This document shows positions 49,995-60,269 of a stretch of DNA of 64,000 bases, one piece after another (within the stretch, counting starts at the first letter, position 1; every line of letters begins with the position of its first letter). Made by a program: the position numbers and the translations under genes. The notes under the pieces were generated by a model. The model did no database searches. It was not told the DNA's origin and saw nothing but the letters and a program-made list of their open reading frames with translations. Origin of the DNA: Pseudomonas asplenii (GTDB taxonomy: Bacteria > Pseudomonadota > Gammaproteobacteria > Pseudomonadales > Pseudomonadaceae); contig NZ_LT629777.1 of NCBI RefSeq assembly GCF_900105475.1, forward strand, positions 186,001 through 250,000. Direction: 5' to 3'.

Positions 49995-50552
49995 TTATAC
50001 GGCCATCAGGTCCTTTTCTTTTTCTTCGGTGGCCTTGGCGATCTGGGCTTCGAATTCCTTGATCAGCTTGTCGATCTCGGCACTGGCACGGCGCTCTTCG
50101 TCTTCGCTGATTTCCTTGTCCTTGGCCAGCTTCTTCAGATCACCCAGCACATCGCGACGAATGTTGCGCACGGCAACCCGTGCATCTTCGGCCGCGGCAC
50201 GCGCCTGCTTGGTGAAGCCCTTGCGGGTTTCCTCGGTCAGCGGCGCCATCTTGATCAGCAGCAACTCGCCCAGGTTGGTCGGGTTGAAGTTCAGGCCGGC
50301 ACTGCCGATGGCCTTGTCGATAGCGCCCAGCATGTTGCGCTCGAATGGCACGACCTGCAGGGTCTGGTTGTCTTTCACCGTCACGTTGGCGACGCCGCTC
50401 AGCGGCGTATCGGTACCGTAGTAAGGCACCATCACGCTCCCCAGAATACTGGGGTGCGCCTTGCCGGTGCGAATCTGGCCAAATGCGTGGGCCAGGGACT
50501 CCAGGGACTTCTGCATGCGCACCTGAGCGTCTTTCTTGAGTTCGTTGATCAT
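49995..50552 (-). CDS. frr: Ribosome recycling factor
   Basis: 185 residues, standard length. It splits the post-termination ribosome with EF-G. The sequence has the family pattern [23 protein letters not shown] at the N-terminus and [28 protein letters not shown] near the C-terminus. It overlaps the pyrH stop by 4 bp. Confidence 0.96.
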   Translation of the reverse strand: MINELKKDAQVRMQKSLESLAHAFGQIRTGKAHPSILGSVMVPYYGTDTPLSGVANVTVKDNQTLQVVPFERNMLGAIDKAIGSAGLNFNPTNLGELLLIKMAPLTEETRKGFTKQARAAAEDARVAVRNIRRDVLGDLKKLAKDKEISEDEERRASAEIDKLIKEFEAQIAKATEEKEKDLMAV

Positions 50553-51292
50553 TGTACGCCTTCCTCGACCAGGGTTCCTTCAGCGCCGCCATGTACGATA
50601 TTCAGCAGGGCGCCAGGCTTGTTCATGTTAAATACGCGCAGCGGCATCTTGTGATCGCGGCACAGGCAGATAGCGGTCAGATCCATGACACCCAGCTTGC
50701 GATCCAGCACCTCGTCATAGGTCAGATGATCGAACTTCTCGGCATGCGGGTCCTTGAACGGATCTGCGGTATAGACGCCATCGACCTTGGTCGCCTTGAG
50801 CACCACGTCGGCATCGATTTCGATCGCACGCAGGCAGGCCGCCGAATCCGTGGTAAAGAACGGATTACCGGTACCCGCCGCGAAAATCACCACCTCCTTG
50901 GCATTGAGGTGACGCATGGCCTTGCGGCGATCATAGTGATCGGTCACGCCAACCATGGAAATGGCCGACATCACGATGGCGGAGATATTCGCACGTTCCA
51001 GCGCATCGCGCATCGCCAGCGCGTTCATCACGGTCGCGAGCATGCCCATATGGTCGCCAGTAACGCGGTCCATGCCGGCAGCACTGAGCGCGGAACCGCG
51101 GAACAGGTTGCCACCGCCGATCACCAGACCGACTTGCACACCGATTCCTACCAGTTGACCGACTTCCAGCGCCATGCGATCCAGGACTTTCGGGTCGATC
51201 CCGAACTCTTCCGAGCCCATCAGGGCCTCGCCGCTAAGCTTGAGTAGAATGCGTTTATAGCGAGCTTGATAACCACTGCCCTGCTGAGCCAT
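50549..51292 (-). CDS. pyrH: UMP kinase
   Basis: 247 residues, amino-acid-kinase fold. It phosphorylates UMP to UDP in pyrimidine synthesis. Nucleotide-binding [21 protein letters not shown] and [10 protein letters not shown] are intact, as is the acceptor-site region [17 protein letters not shown]. It is coupled to frr by a 4-bp overlap and separated from tsf by a terminator. Confidence 0.96.
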   Translation of the reverse strand: MAQQGSGYQARYKRILLKLSGEALMGSEEFGIDPKVLDRMALEVGQLVGIGVQVGLVIGGGNLFRGSALSAAGMDRVTGDHMGMLATVMNALAMRDALERANISAIVMSAISMVGVTDHYDRRKAMRHLNAKEVVIFAAGTGNPFFTTDSAACLRAIEIDADVVLKATKVDGVYTADPFKDPHAEKFDHLTYDEVLDRKLGVMDLTAICLCRDHKMPLRVFNMNKPGALLNIVHGGAEGTLVEEGVQ

Positions 51293-51435
51293 TGCGAATC
51301 TCTCCTGCGGCGTTTAAAAAATCTTGCGAGCTGTTTGCAGCCTGCGCTAACTCTAGCTTGGCGCTGCTACAGCGCCATCGGAACACAACTTTGTAAGCCA
51401 GTTCCGAGGGAAACGAGGGGAAACCTGCTTCCCAT

Positions 51436-51471
51436 TTGAAAAGAGGCTGCGCGCGTAAGCGGGCAGCCTCT
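51436..51471 (-). terminator. Terminator downstream of tsf
   Basis: On the minus strand AGAGGCTGC and GCAGCCTCT form a 9-bp stem with a 12-nt loop followed by TTTTCAAA. It lies 24 bases after the tsf stop, ahead of pyrH. Confidence 0.88.
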
Positions 51472-51494
51472 CGGGTCGACAGTTGAAAACCGTC

Positions 51495-52358
51495 TTATTG
51501 CTTGCTGGCAGCCACTTGAGCAGCAACTTCTTCAGCGAAGTTGTCGACTGGCTTCTCGATGCCGTCACCTACCTTGAAGTAAGTGAAGGAAACGATTTCA
51601 GCGCCTTCTTTCTTGACCAGCGCACCGACGGTGACTTCTGGGTTCTTGACGAAAGCCTGCTCAACCAGGCTGGCTTCAGCCAGGAACTTGCTGATACGGC
51701 CTTTGACCATGTTTTCAACGATGTTCTCAGGCTTGCCCTTGATTTTTTCTTCGTTGAGGGTCAGGAAAACGCCTTTTTCGCGTTCGATGGCCTCAGCGGA
51801 AACCTGCGATGGCAGCAGGAACTCAGGGTTGGTTGCAGCGACGTGCATGGCAACGTCCTTGGCCAGCTCTTCGGTGCCGCCTTTCAGGGAAACGACCACA
51901 CCGATCTTGTTGCCGTGCAGGTAGGCACCCACAACATCACCTTCGATACGAGCCAGGCGACGGATGTTGACGTTCTCACCAACCTTGGCAACCAGGGCTT
52001 CGCGAGCGGCTTCCTGGGAAGCGATCAGCGGAGCGGCGTCGGTCAGTTTTTCTGCGAAGGCTTTCTCGACGCTTTCGGTGACGAAGTTCTTGAAGTCGTC
52101 CTGCAGAGCCAGGAAATCGGTCTGCGAGTTGACTTCGATGATCACGGCGGATTTGCCGTCGCCCTTGATGGCGATAGCGCCTTCAGCAGCAACGTTGCCA
52201 GCTTTCTTGGCAGCCTTGATGGCGCCCGATGCGCGCATGTCGTCGATCGCTTTTTCGATGTCGCCGCCAGCCTTGGTCAAGGCTTTCTTGCAGTCCATCA
52301 TGCCTTCGCCGGTACGCTCGCGCAGTTCTTTGACCAGCGCTGCAGTAATCTCTGCCAT
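51495..52358 (-). CDS. tsf: Translation elongation factor Ts
   Basis: 287 residues from MAEITAALVKELRERTG at 52358; an 11-codon extension upstream is not family-like. Guanine-nucleotide exchange factor for EF-Tu. The N-terminal UBA-like domain (TGEGMMDCKKALTKAGGDIEKAIDDMR) and the EF-Tu contact TDF in VNSQTDFLALQDDF are present. Codon choice is strongly biased, as expected for high expression. It is co-transcribed with rpsB through an attenuating hairpin. Confidence 0.97.
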   Translation of the reverse strand: MAEITAALVKELRERTGEGMMDCKKALTKAGGDIEKAIDDMRASGAIKAAKKAGNVAAEGAIAIKGDGKSAVIIEVNSQTDFLALQDDFKNFVTESVEKAFAEKLTDAAPLIASQEAAREALVAKVGENVNIRRLARIEGDVVGAYLHGNKIGVVVSLKGGTEELAKDVAMHVAATNPEFLLPSQVSAEAIEREKGVFLTLNEEKIKGKPENIVENMVKGRISKFLAEASLVEQAFVKNPEVTVGALVKKEGAEIVSFTYFKVGDGIEKPVDNFAEEVAAQVAASKQ

Positions 52359-52497
52359 TTCAAAATTCCTCTTGGATAGGTTATCAACCATTCCACCCGA
52401 CCGAACGGGCGTTCAATTCTTCCCGAACCACCCTTGTTAGCAGCTGCACATTACAGACGCTGTAGCGGCGCGCCAGACAAATGGTTTTCGAGGTGGC

Positions 52498-52522
52498 AAA
52501 AAGGGGGCCAAGCCCCCTTTTT
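52498..52522 (-). terminator. Attenuator/terminator between rpsB and tsf
   Basis: An 11-bp perfect stem (AAAAAGGGGGC with GCCCCCTTTTT, 3-nt loop) that has a T-run in either direction. It lies 29 bases after the rpsB stop and is the kind of element that lowers tsf relative to rpsB expression. Confidence 0.88.
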
Positions 52523-52550
52523 GCTTACTGAGTCAACGCCAGGGCGTCAA

Positions 52551-53291
52551 TTACTCAGCAGCAGCGACCGGTGCTTCTTCAGCAGCGAACTCTACGGTGC
52601 CGCCAGCAACGTTGTTGCGGCCACGGATCACAGCGTCAGCCATCGAACCCATGTACAGCTGGATGGCGCGAATGGCGTCATCGTTGCCTGGGATGATGTA
52701 GTCAACGCCTTCCGGGCTGCTGTTGGTATCGACTACGCCGATGACCGGGATGCCCAGCTTGTTGGCTTCGGTGATCGCGATGCGCTCGTGATCAACGTCG
52801 ATAACGAACAGTGCGTCAGGCAGACCGCCCATGTCCTTGATACCACCCAGGGAACGATCCAGCTTTTCCAGATCGCGAGTGCGCATCAGCGCCTCTTTCT
52901 TGGTCAGCTTGGCGAAGGTACCGTCTTCGGCTTGCACTTCAAGGTCACGCAGACGCTTGATGGAAGCACGGATGGTTTTGAAGTTGGTCAGCATGCCGCC
53001 CAACCAGCGGTGATCGACGTACGGCGAACCGCAACGTGCTGCTTCTTCAGCAACGATCTTGCCAGCGGAACGCTTGGTGCCGACGAACAGGATCTTGTTT
53101 TTGCCCTGGGCCAGGCGTTCTACGAACGACAGAGCGTCGTTGAACATTGGCAGGGTTTTTTCAAGGTTGATGATGTGGATCTTGTTGCGCGCGCCGAAAA
53201 TGTACTTGCCCATTTTCGGATTCCAGTAACGGGTTTGGTGACCGAAGTGCACACCGGCCTTCAGCATATCGCGCATGTTGACTTGGGACAT
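52551..53291 (-). CDS. rpsB: 30S ribosomal protein S2
   Basis: 246 residues. The S2 family signature at the start ([24 protein letters not shown]) and the second signature [28 protein letters not shown] are present. The C-terminus ends in an Ala/Glu-rich tail. A leader of about 135 nt precedes it, and S2 itself is known to repress rpsB-tsf in gammaproteobacteria through that leader. Confidence 0.97.
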   Translation of the reverse strand: MSQVNMRDMLKAGVHFGHQTRYWNPKMGKYIFGARNKIHIINLEKTLPMFNDALSFVERLAQGKNKILFVGTKRSAGKIVAEEAARCGSPYVDHRWLGGMLTNFKTIRASIKRLRDLEVQAEDGTFAKLTKKEALMRTRDLEKLDRSLGGIKDMGGLPDALFVIDVDHERIAITEANKLGIPVIGVVDTNSSPEGVDYIIPGNDDAIRAIQLYMGSMADAVIRGRNNVAGGTVEFAAEEAPVAAAE

Positions 53292-53688
53292 GATAGTTCC
53301 TTGATAAGTCGGGTTTGGCCTCCACGTATCCCAATGACCAACCGATCGGCATCAAGCCGAAGGCACCCAGGTCATCGTGTCGACACGTGTGTGGATTTAA
53401 GCTTTTCGGGGCATCCCCGGAAAGCGGCGCATTTTATACCACAAGGACGCTGAAAACGGAACCCGGATTCGCATATCCCACCTGTCGCTTTTGCGTGGCC
53501 CTTGGTTTCACGCCAGAATGCCCCATCCTTGATAGAGAGAAGCGATGCCCAGACGTCATGATTTGCTCTGTCCGTCTGTTAGAATCGCATTTTTCAGGGT
53601 TCGCGGACGCAATACTCCATGACCGGATGTTGCGACCTTCGACCTTTTTCCGTGTTTATCCGCGCGATCGAGCGCATAGAGAGCCTGT
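53292..53688. promoter_or_regulatory. Divergent promoter region of rpsB (-) and map (+), with rpsB leader
   Basis: 397 bases without a gene. On the minus strand a strong -10 (TATAAAAT, 53431-53438) would start an rpsB leader of about 135 nt, which contains a small stem CGGGG-CAT-CCCCG at 53407-53419 and further GC-rich pairing. A clear -35 is not visible. The leader matches in position the autoregulatory rpsB leader of gammaproteobacteria. On the plus strand TAGAAT at 53580-53585 is a possible -10 for map. Confidence 0.6.
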
Positions 53689-54471
53689 ATGACCGTCACC
53701 CTCAAAACTCCCGAGGACATCGCAAAAATGCGCGTCGCCGGGAAACTGGCCGCCGATGTACTGGAAATGATCGGTGAATACGTCAAGCCCGGCGTCACCA
53801 CCGAGGAACTGGACCGCATCTGCCACGACTATATCGTCAATGTGCAGCAGGCCATTCCCGCCCCGCTCAACTACAAGGGCTTCCCCAAGTCGATCTGTAC
53901 CTCGGTCAACCATGTGGTCTGCCACGGCATCCCTGGCGACAAACCACTCAAGGACGGCGATACGCTGAACATCGACGTCACGGTGATCAAGGACGGCTAC
54001 CACGGCGACACCAGCAAGATGTTCCACGTCGGCACCGTGCCGGTCTGGGCCGAACGCCTGTCCCAGGTGACCCAGGAATGCATGTACAAGGCGATCGAGA
54101 TCGTCAAGCCTGGCTGCCGCCTGGGCGATATCGGCGAAATCATCCAGAAGCATGCGGAAAAGAACGGTTTCTCCGTGGTACGTGAATTCTGCGGCCATGG
54201 CATCGGCAAGGTTTTCCACGAAGAGCCGCAGATCCTGCACTATGGCCGTGCCGGCACCGGCATGGAACTCAAGGCCGGCATGACTTTCACCATCGAGCCG
54301 ATGATCAACCAGGGCAAGGCCGACACCAAGGTGCTGGGCGACGGCTGGACCGCGATCACCAAGGATCGCAAGCTCTCGGCACAGTGGGAACACACCCTGC
54401 TGGTCACTGAAACCGGCTACGAGATCTTCACCCTGCGCAGCGACGATACCATCGCGCGCACTTCCGCCTGA
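53689..54471 (+). CDS. map: Methionine aminopeptidase type I
   Basis: 260 residues. It removes the initiator Met from nascent proteins. Metal ligands are in LNIDVTVIKDGYHGDTSKMF (two Asp), GHGIGKVFHE (His), TIEPMI (Glu) and AQWEHTLLVT (Glu region). Divergent from rpsB, 21 bp upstream of glnD, the common Pseudomonas order. Confidence 0.96.
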   Translation: MTVTLKTPEDIAKMRVAGKLAADVLEMIGEYVKPGVTTEELDRICHDYIVNVQQAIPAPLNYKGFPKSICTSVNHVVCHGIPGDKPLKDGDTLNIDVTVIKDGYHGDTSKMFHVGTVPVWAERLSQVTQECMYKAIEIVKPGCRLGDIGEIIQKHAEKNGFSVVREFCGHGIGKVFHEEPQILHYGRAGTGMELKAGMTFTIEPMINQGKADTKVLGDGWTAITKDRKLSAQWEHTLLVTETGYEIFTLRSDDTIARTSA

Positions 54472-54492
54472 TCCCTGAAGGAAACCCGAACG

Positions 54493-57195
54493 ATGCCGCA
54501 GGTGGACCCCGAACTTTTCGACCGCGGCCAGTTCCAGGCGGAACTGGCGCTGAAATCCAGCCCCATAGCGGCATTCAAGAAAGTCATCCGCCAGGCCCAT
54601 GAGGTCCTTGACGCGCGCTTTCGCAAAGGGCGCGACATCCGTCGGCTGATCGAGGACCGCGCCTGGTTCGTCGACAATATCCTGGAACAGGCCTGGGACC
54701 AGTTCGACTGGAGCGAAGACGCCGATATCGCCCTGGTGGCGGTCGGCGGCTACGGTCGGGGTGAACTGCATCCCTACTCGGACATCGACCTGCTGATTCT
54801 GCTGGACAGCGCCGATCATGAGATCTTTCGTGATTCCATCGAGCGTTTTCTGACTCTTTTGTGGGATATCGGCCTGGAAGTCGGCCAGAGTGTTCGTTCG
54901 GTGGAAGAGTGCGCCGAAGAGGCGCGGGCCGACCTGACCGTCATCACCAACCTGATGGAAAGCCGCACCATCGCCGGCCCCGAACGCCTGCGCCTGCGCA
55001 TGCTCGACGTCACCAGCACCGCCCACATGTGGCCGAGCAAGGACTTCTTCCTGGCCAAGCGCGCCGAGCAGAAGGCCCGTCACCACAAGTACAACGACAC
55101 CGAATACAACCTGGAGCCCAACGTCAAGGGCTCGCCCGGCGGCCTGCGGGATATCCAGACGATTCTCTGGGTCGCCCGTCGCCAGTACGGCACCCTGAAC
55201 CTGCGCGCCCTGGCCGGCGAAGGCTTCCTGGTGGAAAGCGAAAACGCCTTGCTGGCCTCCTCCCAGGAGTTTCTCTGGAAGGTCCGCTACGCCCTGCACA
55301 TGCTCGCCGGACGTTCCGAGGACCGCCTGCTGTTCGACCACCAGCGCACCATTGCCGGGCTGCTGGGTTTCCAGGGCGATGACGCCAAGCAGGCGATCGA
55401 AAACTTCATGCAGCAGTATTACCGGGTGGTCATGAGCATTGCCCAGCTCAGCGACCTGATCATCCAGCACTTCGAAGAGGTCATCCTCGCCCCGGAAGAC
55501 GAAGCGCCGCCGCAACCATTGAATTCGCGCTTCCAACTGCACGACGGTTATATCGAGGCGAGCAACCCGAACGTCTTCAAGCGTACGCCGTTCGCCATGC
55601 TGGAAATCTTCGTGTTGATGGCCCAGCAGCCGGAAATCAAGGGCGTACGTGCCGACACCATCCGCCTGCTGCGCGAACATCGCTACCTGATCGACGACGA
55701 TTTCCGCAAGGATATCCGCAACACCAGCCTGTTCATCGAACTGTTCAAGTGCAAGATCGGTATCCACCGCAACCTGCGCCGGATGAACCGCTACGGCATA
55801 CTCGGCCGCTACCTGCCGGAGTTTGGCGACATCGTCGGACAGATGCAGCACGACCTGTTCCACATCTATACAGTCGATGCGCACACCCTGAACCTGATCA
55901 AGCACCTGCGCAAACTGCAGTACACCCAGGTCTCCGAGAAATTCCCGCTGGCCGCCAAGCTGATGGCCAAGCTGCCCAAGCCCGAACTGATCTACATGGC
56001 CGGGCTCTACCACGACATCGGCAAGGGCCGCCACGGCGACCATTCGGAACTCGGCGCGGTCGACGCAGAAGCTTTCTGCAAGCGTCACCACTTGCCGGCC
56101 TGGGACAGCCGCCTGATCGTCTGGCTGGTGCAGAACCACCTGGTCATGTCCACGACCGCCCAGCGCAAGGACCTCTCCGACCCACAGGTGATCCACGATT
56201 TCGCGCAGATCGTCGGTGACAACGCCTATCTGGACTATCTCTACGTTCTGACCGTGGCCGATATCAATGCCACCAACCCGACCCTCTGGAACTCCTGGCG
56301 CGCCAGCCTGCTGCGCCAGCTCTACACCGAGACCAAGCGCGCTCTGCGCCGTGGCCTGGAGAACCCGGTGGACCGCGAGGAGCAGATTCGCCAGACCCAG
56401 AGCGCGGCACTGGACATCCTGGTCCGTACCGGCACCGACCCCGACGATGTCGAGCAGCTCTGGTCGCAACTGGGCGACGACTACTTCCTGCGCCACACCG
56501 CCGCTGACGTGGCCTGGCATAGCGATGCGATCCTGCAGCAGCCAGCCGATGGCGGCCCACTGGTGCTGATCAAGGAAACCACCCAGCGCGAGTTCGAGGG
56601 GGGGACGCAGATCTTCATCTATGCCCCGGACCAGCACGATTTCTTCGCTGTGACCGTGGCCGTGATGGATCAGCTCAACCTGAACATCCACGACGCCCGG
56701 ATCATCACCTCCAGCAGCCAGTTCACCCTCGACACCTATATCGTGCTGGACACCGACGGCGACTCCATCGGCGACAACCCCAAGCGGGTCAAGCAGATCC
56801 GCGACGGCCTGACCGAAGCCCTGCGCAACCCCGACGACTACCCGACCATCATCCAGCGCCGGGTACCGCGCCAGCTCAAGCACTTCGCCTTTGCCCCGCA
56901 GGTGACCATCCACAATGATGCCCAGCGCCCGGTGACCGTGCTCGAACTGAGCGCCCCGGATCGTCCTGGCCTGCTGGCGCGCATTGGAAAGATTTTCCTG
57001 GAGTTCGACCTGTCGCTGCAGAACGCGAAGATCGCCACTCTGGGCGAACGGGTGGAAGACGTGTTCTTCGTCACCGATGCGCAGAACCAACCGCTATCCG
57101 ATCCGCAGTTGTGCAGTCGTCTGCAGGATGCCATCGTCGAACAACTGAGCGTCAACTCCGAACCGACCCTCGAGATGACCCGCCTGAGTATCTAG
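54493..57195 (+). CDS. glnD: PII uridylyltransferase / uridylyl-removing enzyme
   Basis: 900 residues, full length. Order: nucleotidyltransferase domain with the catalytic pattern [20 protein letters not shown], a central helical region, HD domain for uridylyl removal with [17 protein letters not shown], and two C-terminal ACT domains (from about 700, starting near [16 protein letters not shown], and from about 810, [19 protein letters not shown]) that sense glutamine. It modifies the PII protein and sets the nitrogen status signal. AAGGAAACC upstream is the ribosome-binding site. Confidence 0.97.
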   Translation: MPQVDPELFDRGQFQAELALKSSPIAAFKKVIRQAHEVLDARFRKGRDIRRLIEDRAWFVDNILEQAWDQFDWSEDADIALVAVGGYGRGELHPYSDIDLLILLDSADHEIFRDSIERFLTLLWDIGLEVGQSVRSVEECAEEARADLTVITNLMESRTIAGPERLRLRMLDVTSTAHMWPSKDFFLAKRAEQKARHHKYNDTEYNLEPNVKGSPGGLRDIQTILWVARRQYGTLNLRALAGEGFLVESENALLASSQEFLWKVRYALHMLAGRSEDRLLFDHQRTIAGLLGFQGDDAKQAIENFMQQYYRVVMSIAQLSDLIIQHFEEVILAPEDEAPPQPLNSRFQLHDGYIEASNPNVFKRTPFAMLEIFVLMAQQPEIKGVRADTIRLLREHRYLIDDDFRKDIRNTSLFIELFKCKIGIHRNLRRMNRYGILGRYLPEFGDIVGQMQHDLFHIYTVDAHTLNLIKHLRKLQYTQVSEKFPLAAKLMAKLPKPELIYMAGLYHDIGKGRHGDHSELGAVDAEAFCKRHHLPAWDSRLIVWLVQNHLVMSTTAQRKDLSDPQVIHDFAQIVGDNAYLDYLYVLTVADINATNPTLWNSWRASLLRQLYTETKRALRRGLENPVDREEQIRQTQSAALDILVRTGTDPDDVEQLWSQLGDDYFLRHTAADVAWHSDAILQQPADGGPLVLIKETTQREFEGGTQIFIYAPDQHDFFAVTVAVMDQLNLNIHDARIITSSSQFTLDTYIVLDTDGDSIGDNPKRVKQIRDGLTEALRNPDDYPTIIQRRVPRQLKHFAFAPQVTIHNDAQRPVTVLELSAPDRPGLLARIGKIFLEFDLSLQNAKIATLGERVEDVFFVTDAQNQPLSDPQLCSRLQDAIVEQLSVNSEPTLEMTRLSI

Positions 57196-57236
57196 CAGCG
57201 GGCCATGAACCTGATTTTGATTGAGAGCCGCACCCG

Positions 57237-58439
57237 ATGAACAACGCGTTGAACCAGTTGCAACCCTATCCGTTCGAGAAACTGCGCGCCCTGCTCGGCA
57301 GCGTCAAGCCCGATGCGGACAAGCGTCCGATCGCGCTGTCCATCGGCGAACCCAAGCACCGCTCGCCCAGCTTCGTCGCCGAGGCCCTGGCGAGTAACCT
57401 CGATCAGATGGCGGTGTACCCCACCACCCTGGGCATCCCCGCGCTACGCGAAGCGATCGGTGCGTGGTGCGAACGCCGTTTCAACGTCCCAGACGGCTGG
57501 ATCGACCCGGCGCGCAACGTGTTGCCGGTCAATGGTACCCGCGAAGCCTTGTTCGCCTTCACCCAGACCGTGGTCAATCGTGGCGATGATGCGCTGGTGG
57601 TCAGCCCCAACCCCTTCTACCAGATCTACGAAGGCGCCGCGTTCCTGGCCGGGGCCAAGCCACACTACCTGCCGTGCCTGACCGCCAATGGTTTCAACCC
57701 GGACTTTGACGCCGTTCCCGTGGAAATCTGGCAACGCTGCCAGATCCTTTTCCTCTGCTCGCCAGGCAATCCGACCGGCGCGCTGATTCCCCAGGCCACC
57801 CTGGAAAAGCTGATCGCCCTGGCCGACGAACACGACTTCGTGATCGCCGCCGACGAGTGCTATAGCGAGCTGTATTTCGACGAGCAGACTCCGTCACCTG
57901 GCCTGCTCAGCGCCTGCGCAGCCTTGGGTCGCAAGGACTTCAAGCGTTGCGTGGTGTTCCACAGCCTGTCCAAGCGCTCCAACCTGCCAGGCCTGCGCTC
58001 CGGCTTCGTCGCTGGCGACGCCGAGATCCTCAAGGCCTTCCTGCTGTACCGCACCTATCACGGCTGCGCGATGCCGGTTCAGACCCAACTGGCCAGCATC
58101 GCAGCCTGGAACGACGAGGTCCATGTACGGGCCAACCGTGCGCTGTACCGGGAGAAGTTCGACGCGGTGCTGGAGATCCTCACGCCCGTGCTGGATGTTC
58201 AGCGGCCGGATGGCAGCTTCTACCTGTGGCCCAATGTAGAGGGCGACGACGCCGAGTTCTGCCGCGACCTGTTCGCCGAAGAACACGTGACCGTGGTGCC
58301 GGGCTCCTACCTGTCCCGCGAGGTCGATGGCGTCAATCCAGGCGCTGGCCGGGTGCGCATGGCCCTGGTTGCCCCGCTGGCCGAGTGTGTCGAGGCAGCA
58401 CAGCGGATCCGTGCCTTTATCGAGCGTCGCAAGTCGTAA
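57237..58439 (+). CDS. dapC: Succinyldiaminopimelate transaminase
   Basis: 400 residues, class I aminotransferase of the DapC branch. It transfers an amino group from glutamate to N-succinyl-2-amino-6-oxopimelate in lysine and diaminopimelate synthesis. PLP contacts: SIGEPKHRSP, CSPGNPTGALIP, AADECYSELYF and the Schiff-base Lys in FHSLSKRSNLPGLRSGF. It follows glnD by 41 bp, the conserved order. The next genes known in other pseudomonads (arsC, dapD) do not follow here. Confidence 0.95.
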   Translation: MNNALNQLQPYPFEKLRALLGSVKPDADKRPIALSIGEPKHRSPSFVAEALASNLDQMAVYPTTLGIPALREAIGAWCERRFNVPDGWIDPARNVLPVNGTREALFAFTQTVVNRGDDALVVSPNPFYQIYEGAAFLAGAKPHYLPCLTANGFNPDFDAVPVEIWQRCQILFLCSPGNPTGALIPQATLEKLIALADEHDFVIAADECYSELYFDEQTPSPGLLSACAALGRKDFKRCVVFHSLSKRSNLPGLRSGFVAGDAEILKAFLLYRTYHGCAMPVQTQLASIAAWNDEVHVRANRALYREKFDAVLEILTPVLDVQRPDGSFYLWPNVEGDDAEFCRDLFAEEHVTVVPGSYLSREVDGVNPGAGRVRMALVAPLAECVEAAQRIRAFIERRKS

Positions 58440-58447
58440 ACTCCGGA

Positions 58448-58477
58448 CCCTGGCGGTGGTGCTCGCTGCTGCCAGGG
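58448..58477 (+). terminator. Hairpin after dapC
   Basis: CCCTGGC and GCCAGGG pair at 58448-58454 and 58471-58477, a short distance after the dapC stop. No T-run follows, so it may act as a bidirectional stop between dapC and the convergent reductase gene. Confidence 0.5.
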
Positions 58478-58500
58478 CCCTCGGTTAGACGAAGACTACG

Positions 58501-59448
58501 TCAGAGATCCAGCACCAGACGACTGGATTTGCACCCTGAAACACAGAGCATCATGGTTTTCCCCGCAGCACGCTCGGAAGCACTCAGGACAAAGTCACGG
58601 TGCTCGGGGGTGCCTTCCAGAACCTTGGTCTCGCAAGCACCGCACACACCTTCCCGGCAACTGTAGGAAAGGTTTTGCCCCGAGGCGATCAGGGTATCCA
58701 GCAAACTGCCTTTACCATCATGGTAAAGCTGCTTGCCAGAGCGCGAGAGCACAACCTCAAACCCGATTCCTTGATTCTCGCTCGGCCCGGCGCCGCAGAA
58801 GCGCTCGGTGTGGCTGTGTTCGATACCCAGCACATTGCAGGCCCGTTCGAATGCCTCCAGCATTGGCACAGGACCACAACAGTAGAAATGCGTATCGCGA
58901 GGATAGCCTCGCAGCAGGTTTTCCAGATCAGGCGCGCCACCGTGCTGATCATCGAAATGGTAGGTCACCGCCCCTGGCAAGCTGGCAAGCTCGTCACGAA
59001 ACGCCACGTCGGTCTCTGAGCGTGCGCAGTACAATAATTCCACGACAGCACCACTCCCCGCCAGATGCCGGGCCATGCTCAAAAGGGGTGTAATACCAAT
59101 ACCACCGGCGATAAAAACGGCCCTCTGCGCATGGCTCACCGGGAAATTGTTACGCGGCGCCGAAGCCTTGAGCAGTCCTCCCACCCGCAAGTGCTTGTGG
59201 ATGAACGCCGAACCACCACGGCTTCTGCGATCATGCAGCACGCCGAGACGGTAATGGCTCAAGTCCGACGGCGAGTTCATCAACGAGTAGCTGCGCACCA
59301 GGCCGTTTGGCAGGTGCAGATCGATATGCGCTCCGGCTTCGAACGCAGATAGCGGGTGCGGCCCGACAGGCGTGAGGTCGATCGACAGGATGCTGTGGGT
59401 CTCTCGGGTAATACTTCTGACACGAACAGTCTGCAGGCTGGCGCTCAT
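58501..59448 (-). CDS. FMN/[2Fe-2S] oxidoreductase, phthalate dioxygenase reductase type
   Basis: 315 residues in the order flavin domain, NAD domain, C-terminal plant-type ferredoxin. The flavin motif RSYS is at 52-55, NAD-binding GGIGITP at 115-121 and CGP at 191-193, and the cluster cysteines are Cys264, Cys269, Cys272 and Cys302. This is the single-polypeptide reductase type (VanB, phthalate dioxygenase reductase) that feeds electrons to a Rieske oxygenase. No oxygenase gene lies inside the window. It diverges from the luxR gene by 101 bp and may belong to the adjacent quorum-sensing locus. Substrate unknown. Confidence 0.85.
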   Translation of the reverse strand: MSASLQTVRVRSITRETHSILSIDLTPVGPHPLSAFEAGAHIDLHLPNGLVRSYSLMNSPSDLSHYRLGVLHDRRSRGGSAFIHKHLRVGGLLKASAPRNNFPVSHAQRAVFIAGGIGITPLLSMARHLAGSGAVVELLYCARSETDVAFRDELASLPGAVTYHFDDQHGGAPDLENLLRGYPRDTHFYCCGPVPMLEAFERACNVLGIEHSHTERFCGAGPSENQGIGFEVVLSRSGKQLYHDGKGSLLDTLIASGQNLSYSCREGVCGACETKVLEGTPEHRDFVLSASERAAGKTMMLCVSGCKSSRLVLDL

Positions 59449-59549
59449 ATGTACTTTCCTTGTATATATCAGGTAACGGGATTGCCGAGGGCTGATCGCC
59501 GGGCACCCTGTTTTCTAAAAACAATGATTAACCACAAGCGGATATCTCG

Positions 59550-60269
59550 ATGCTATTCATGGATGAATGTGTAGAGCTGTTAAGTGCCATAGATGCACGC
59601 ACCTGGTTCGAGTCACTGGTTTTCTCCGCCCGGAAACTCGGCTACAGCAAGGTCCTGTACGCACTCAAACCCAATAAAGAGGCACAGAACAACGCCGCCG
59701 AAATCATGAGCAATTTTCCAGACGACTGGCGCCGCCGTTACGACAATGAGAATTATTCCATTGTCGACCCAACCGTATTTCATAGTTTCTCGTCTTCGCT
59801 TCCCATTCCCTGGGAAGACAAACTCTATAAGACCCAAAAAGAAAAAGAGTTTGCCGAAGAAGCCAGGTGGGCAGGACTCAGCCATGGCATGACCCTCCCC
59901 ATCCATGGACCGCAAGGCCAGGTGGGCATGCTCAGCCTCAGCTGCGACCCGATGTCGGAGCCCGAGTATCAGAAAACGCTGAAAAACAGCCTCGGGGCAG
60001 CGACCCTGTTGCGAGACTATGCCGTGACCAGCAGCTTCAATCATTTTCAACAAGGCTCCGGTTACACCGCACCTCACCTCACACCTCGCGAGCTGGAAAT
60101 TCTGCACTGGGCCTGGGCTGAAAAAACCACCTGGGAAATTGGCAAGATTCTCAGTCTGTCGGAGCCCACCGTAGAGTTTCACTTCAAGAACATTCGCCGA
60201 AAGTTGAAAGTCACCTCCAGACGGCTCGCCGTGGCAAGAGCCATCCAACTAGACCTCATCAGTCCCTGA
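59550..60269 (+). CDS. LuxR-type quorum-sensing regulator
   Basis: 239 residues. N-terminal acyl-homoserine-lactone-binding domain with the conserved contacts Trp60, Tyr64, Asp73, Pro74, Trp88 and Gly113; C-terminal LuxR helix-turn-helix (LTPRELEILHWAWAEKT to SEPTVEFHFKNIRRKLKV) with the conserved Glu181 and Leu185. The position equal to the near-invariant Gly188 of TraR is Glu191 here. Its gene is followed by a convergent rsaL-like gene and then luxI, so it is the cognate receptor. No strong Shine-Dalgarno precedes the start. The gene looks more A/T-rich than its surroundings by eye. Confidence 0.9.
   Translation: MLFMDECVELLSAIDARTWFESLVFSARKLGYSKVLYALKPNKEAQNNAAEIMSNFPDDWRRRYDNENYSIVDPTVFHSFSSSLPIPWEDKLYKTQKEKEFAEEARWAGLSHGMTLPIHGPQGQVGMLSLSCDPMSEPEYQKTLKNSLGAATLLRDYAVTSSFNHFQQGSGYTAPHLTPRELEILHWAWAEKTTWEIGKILSLSEPTVEFHFKNIRRKLKVTSRRLAVARAIQLDLISP

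Noticed and set aside
53656..57090. 1144-codon open frame antisense to map and glnD
   Set aside because: Fully covered by two conserved genes on the other strand; composition artefact.
59449..59549. Search for a third lux box between the reductase and luxR genes
   Set aside because: No dyad resembling CCT(A/G)-N-ATAGG was found, so quorum control of the reductase is not supported by sequence.
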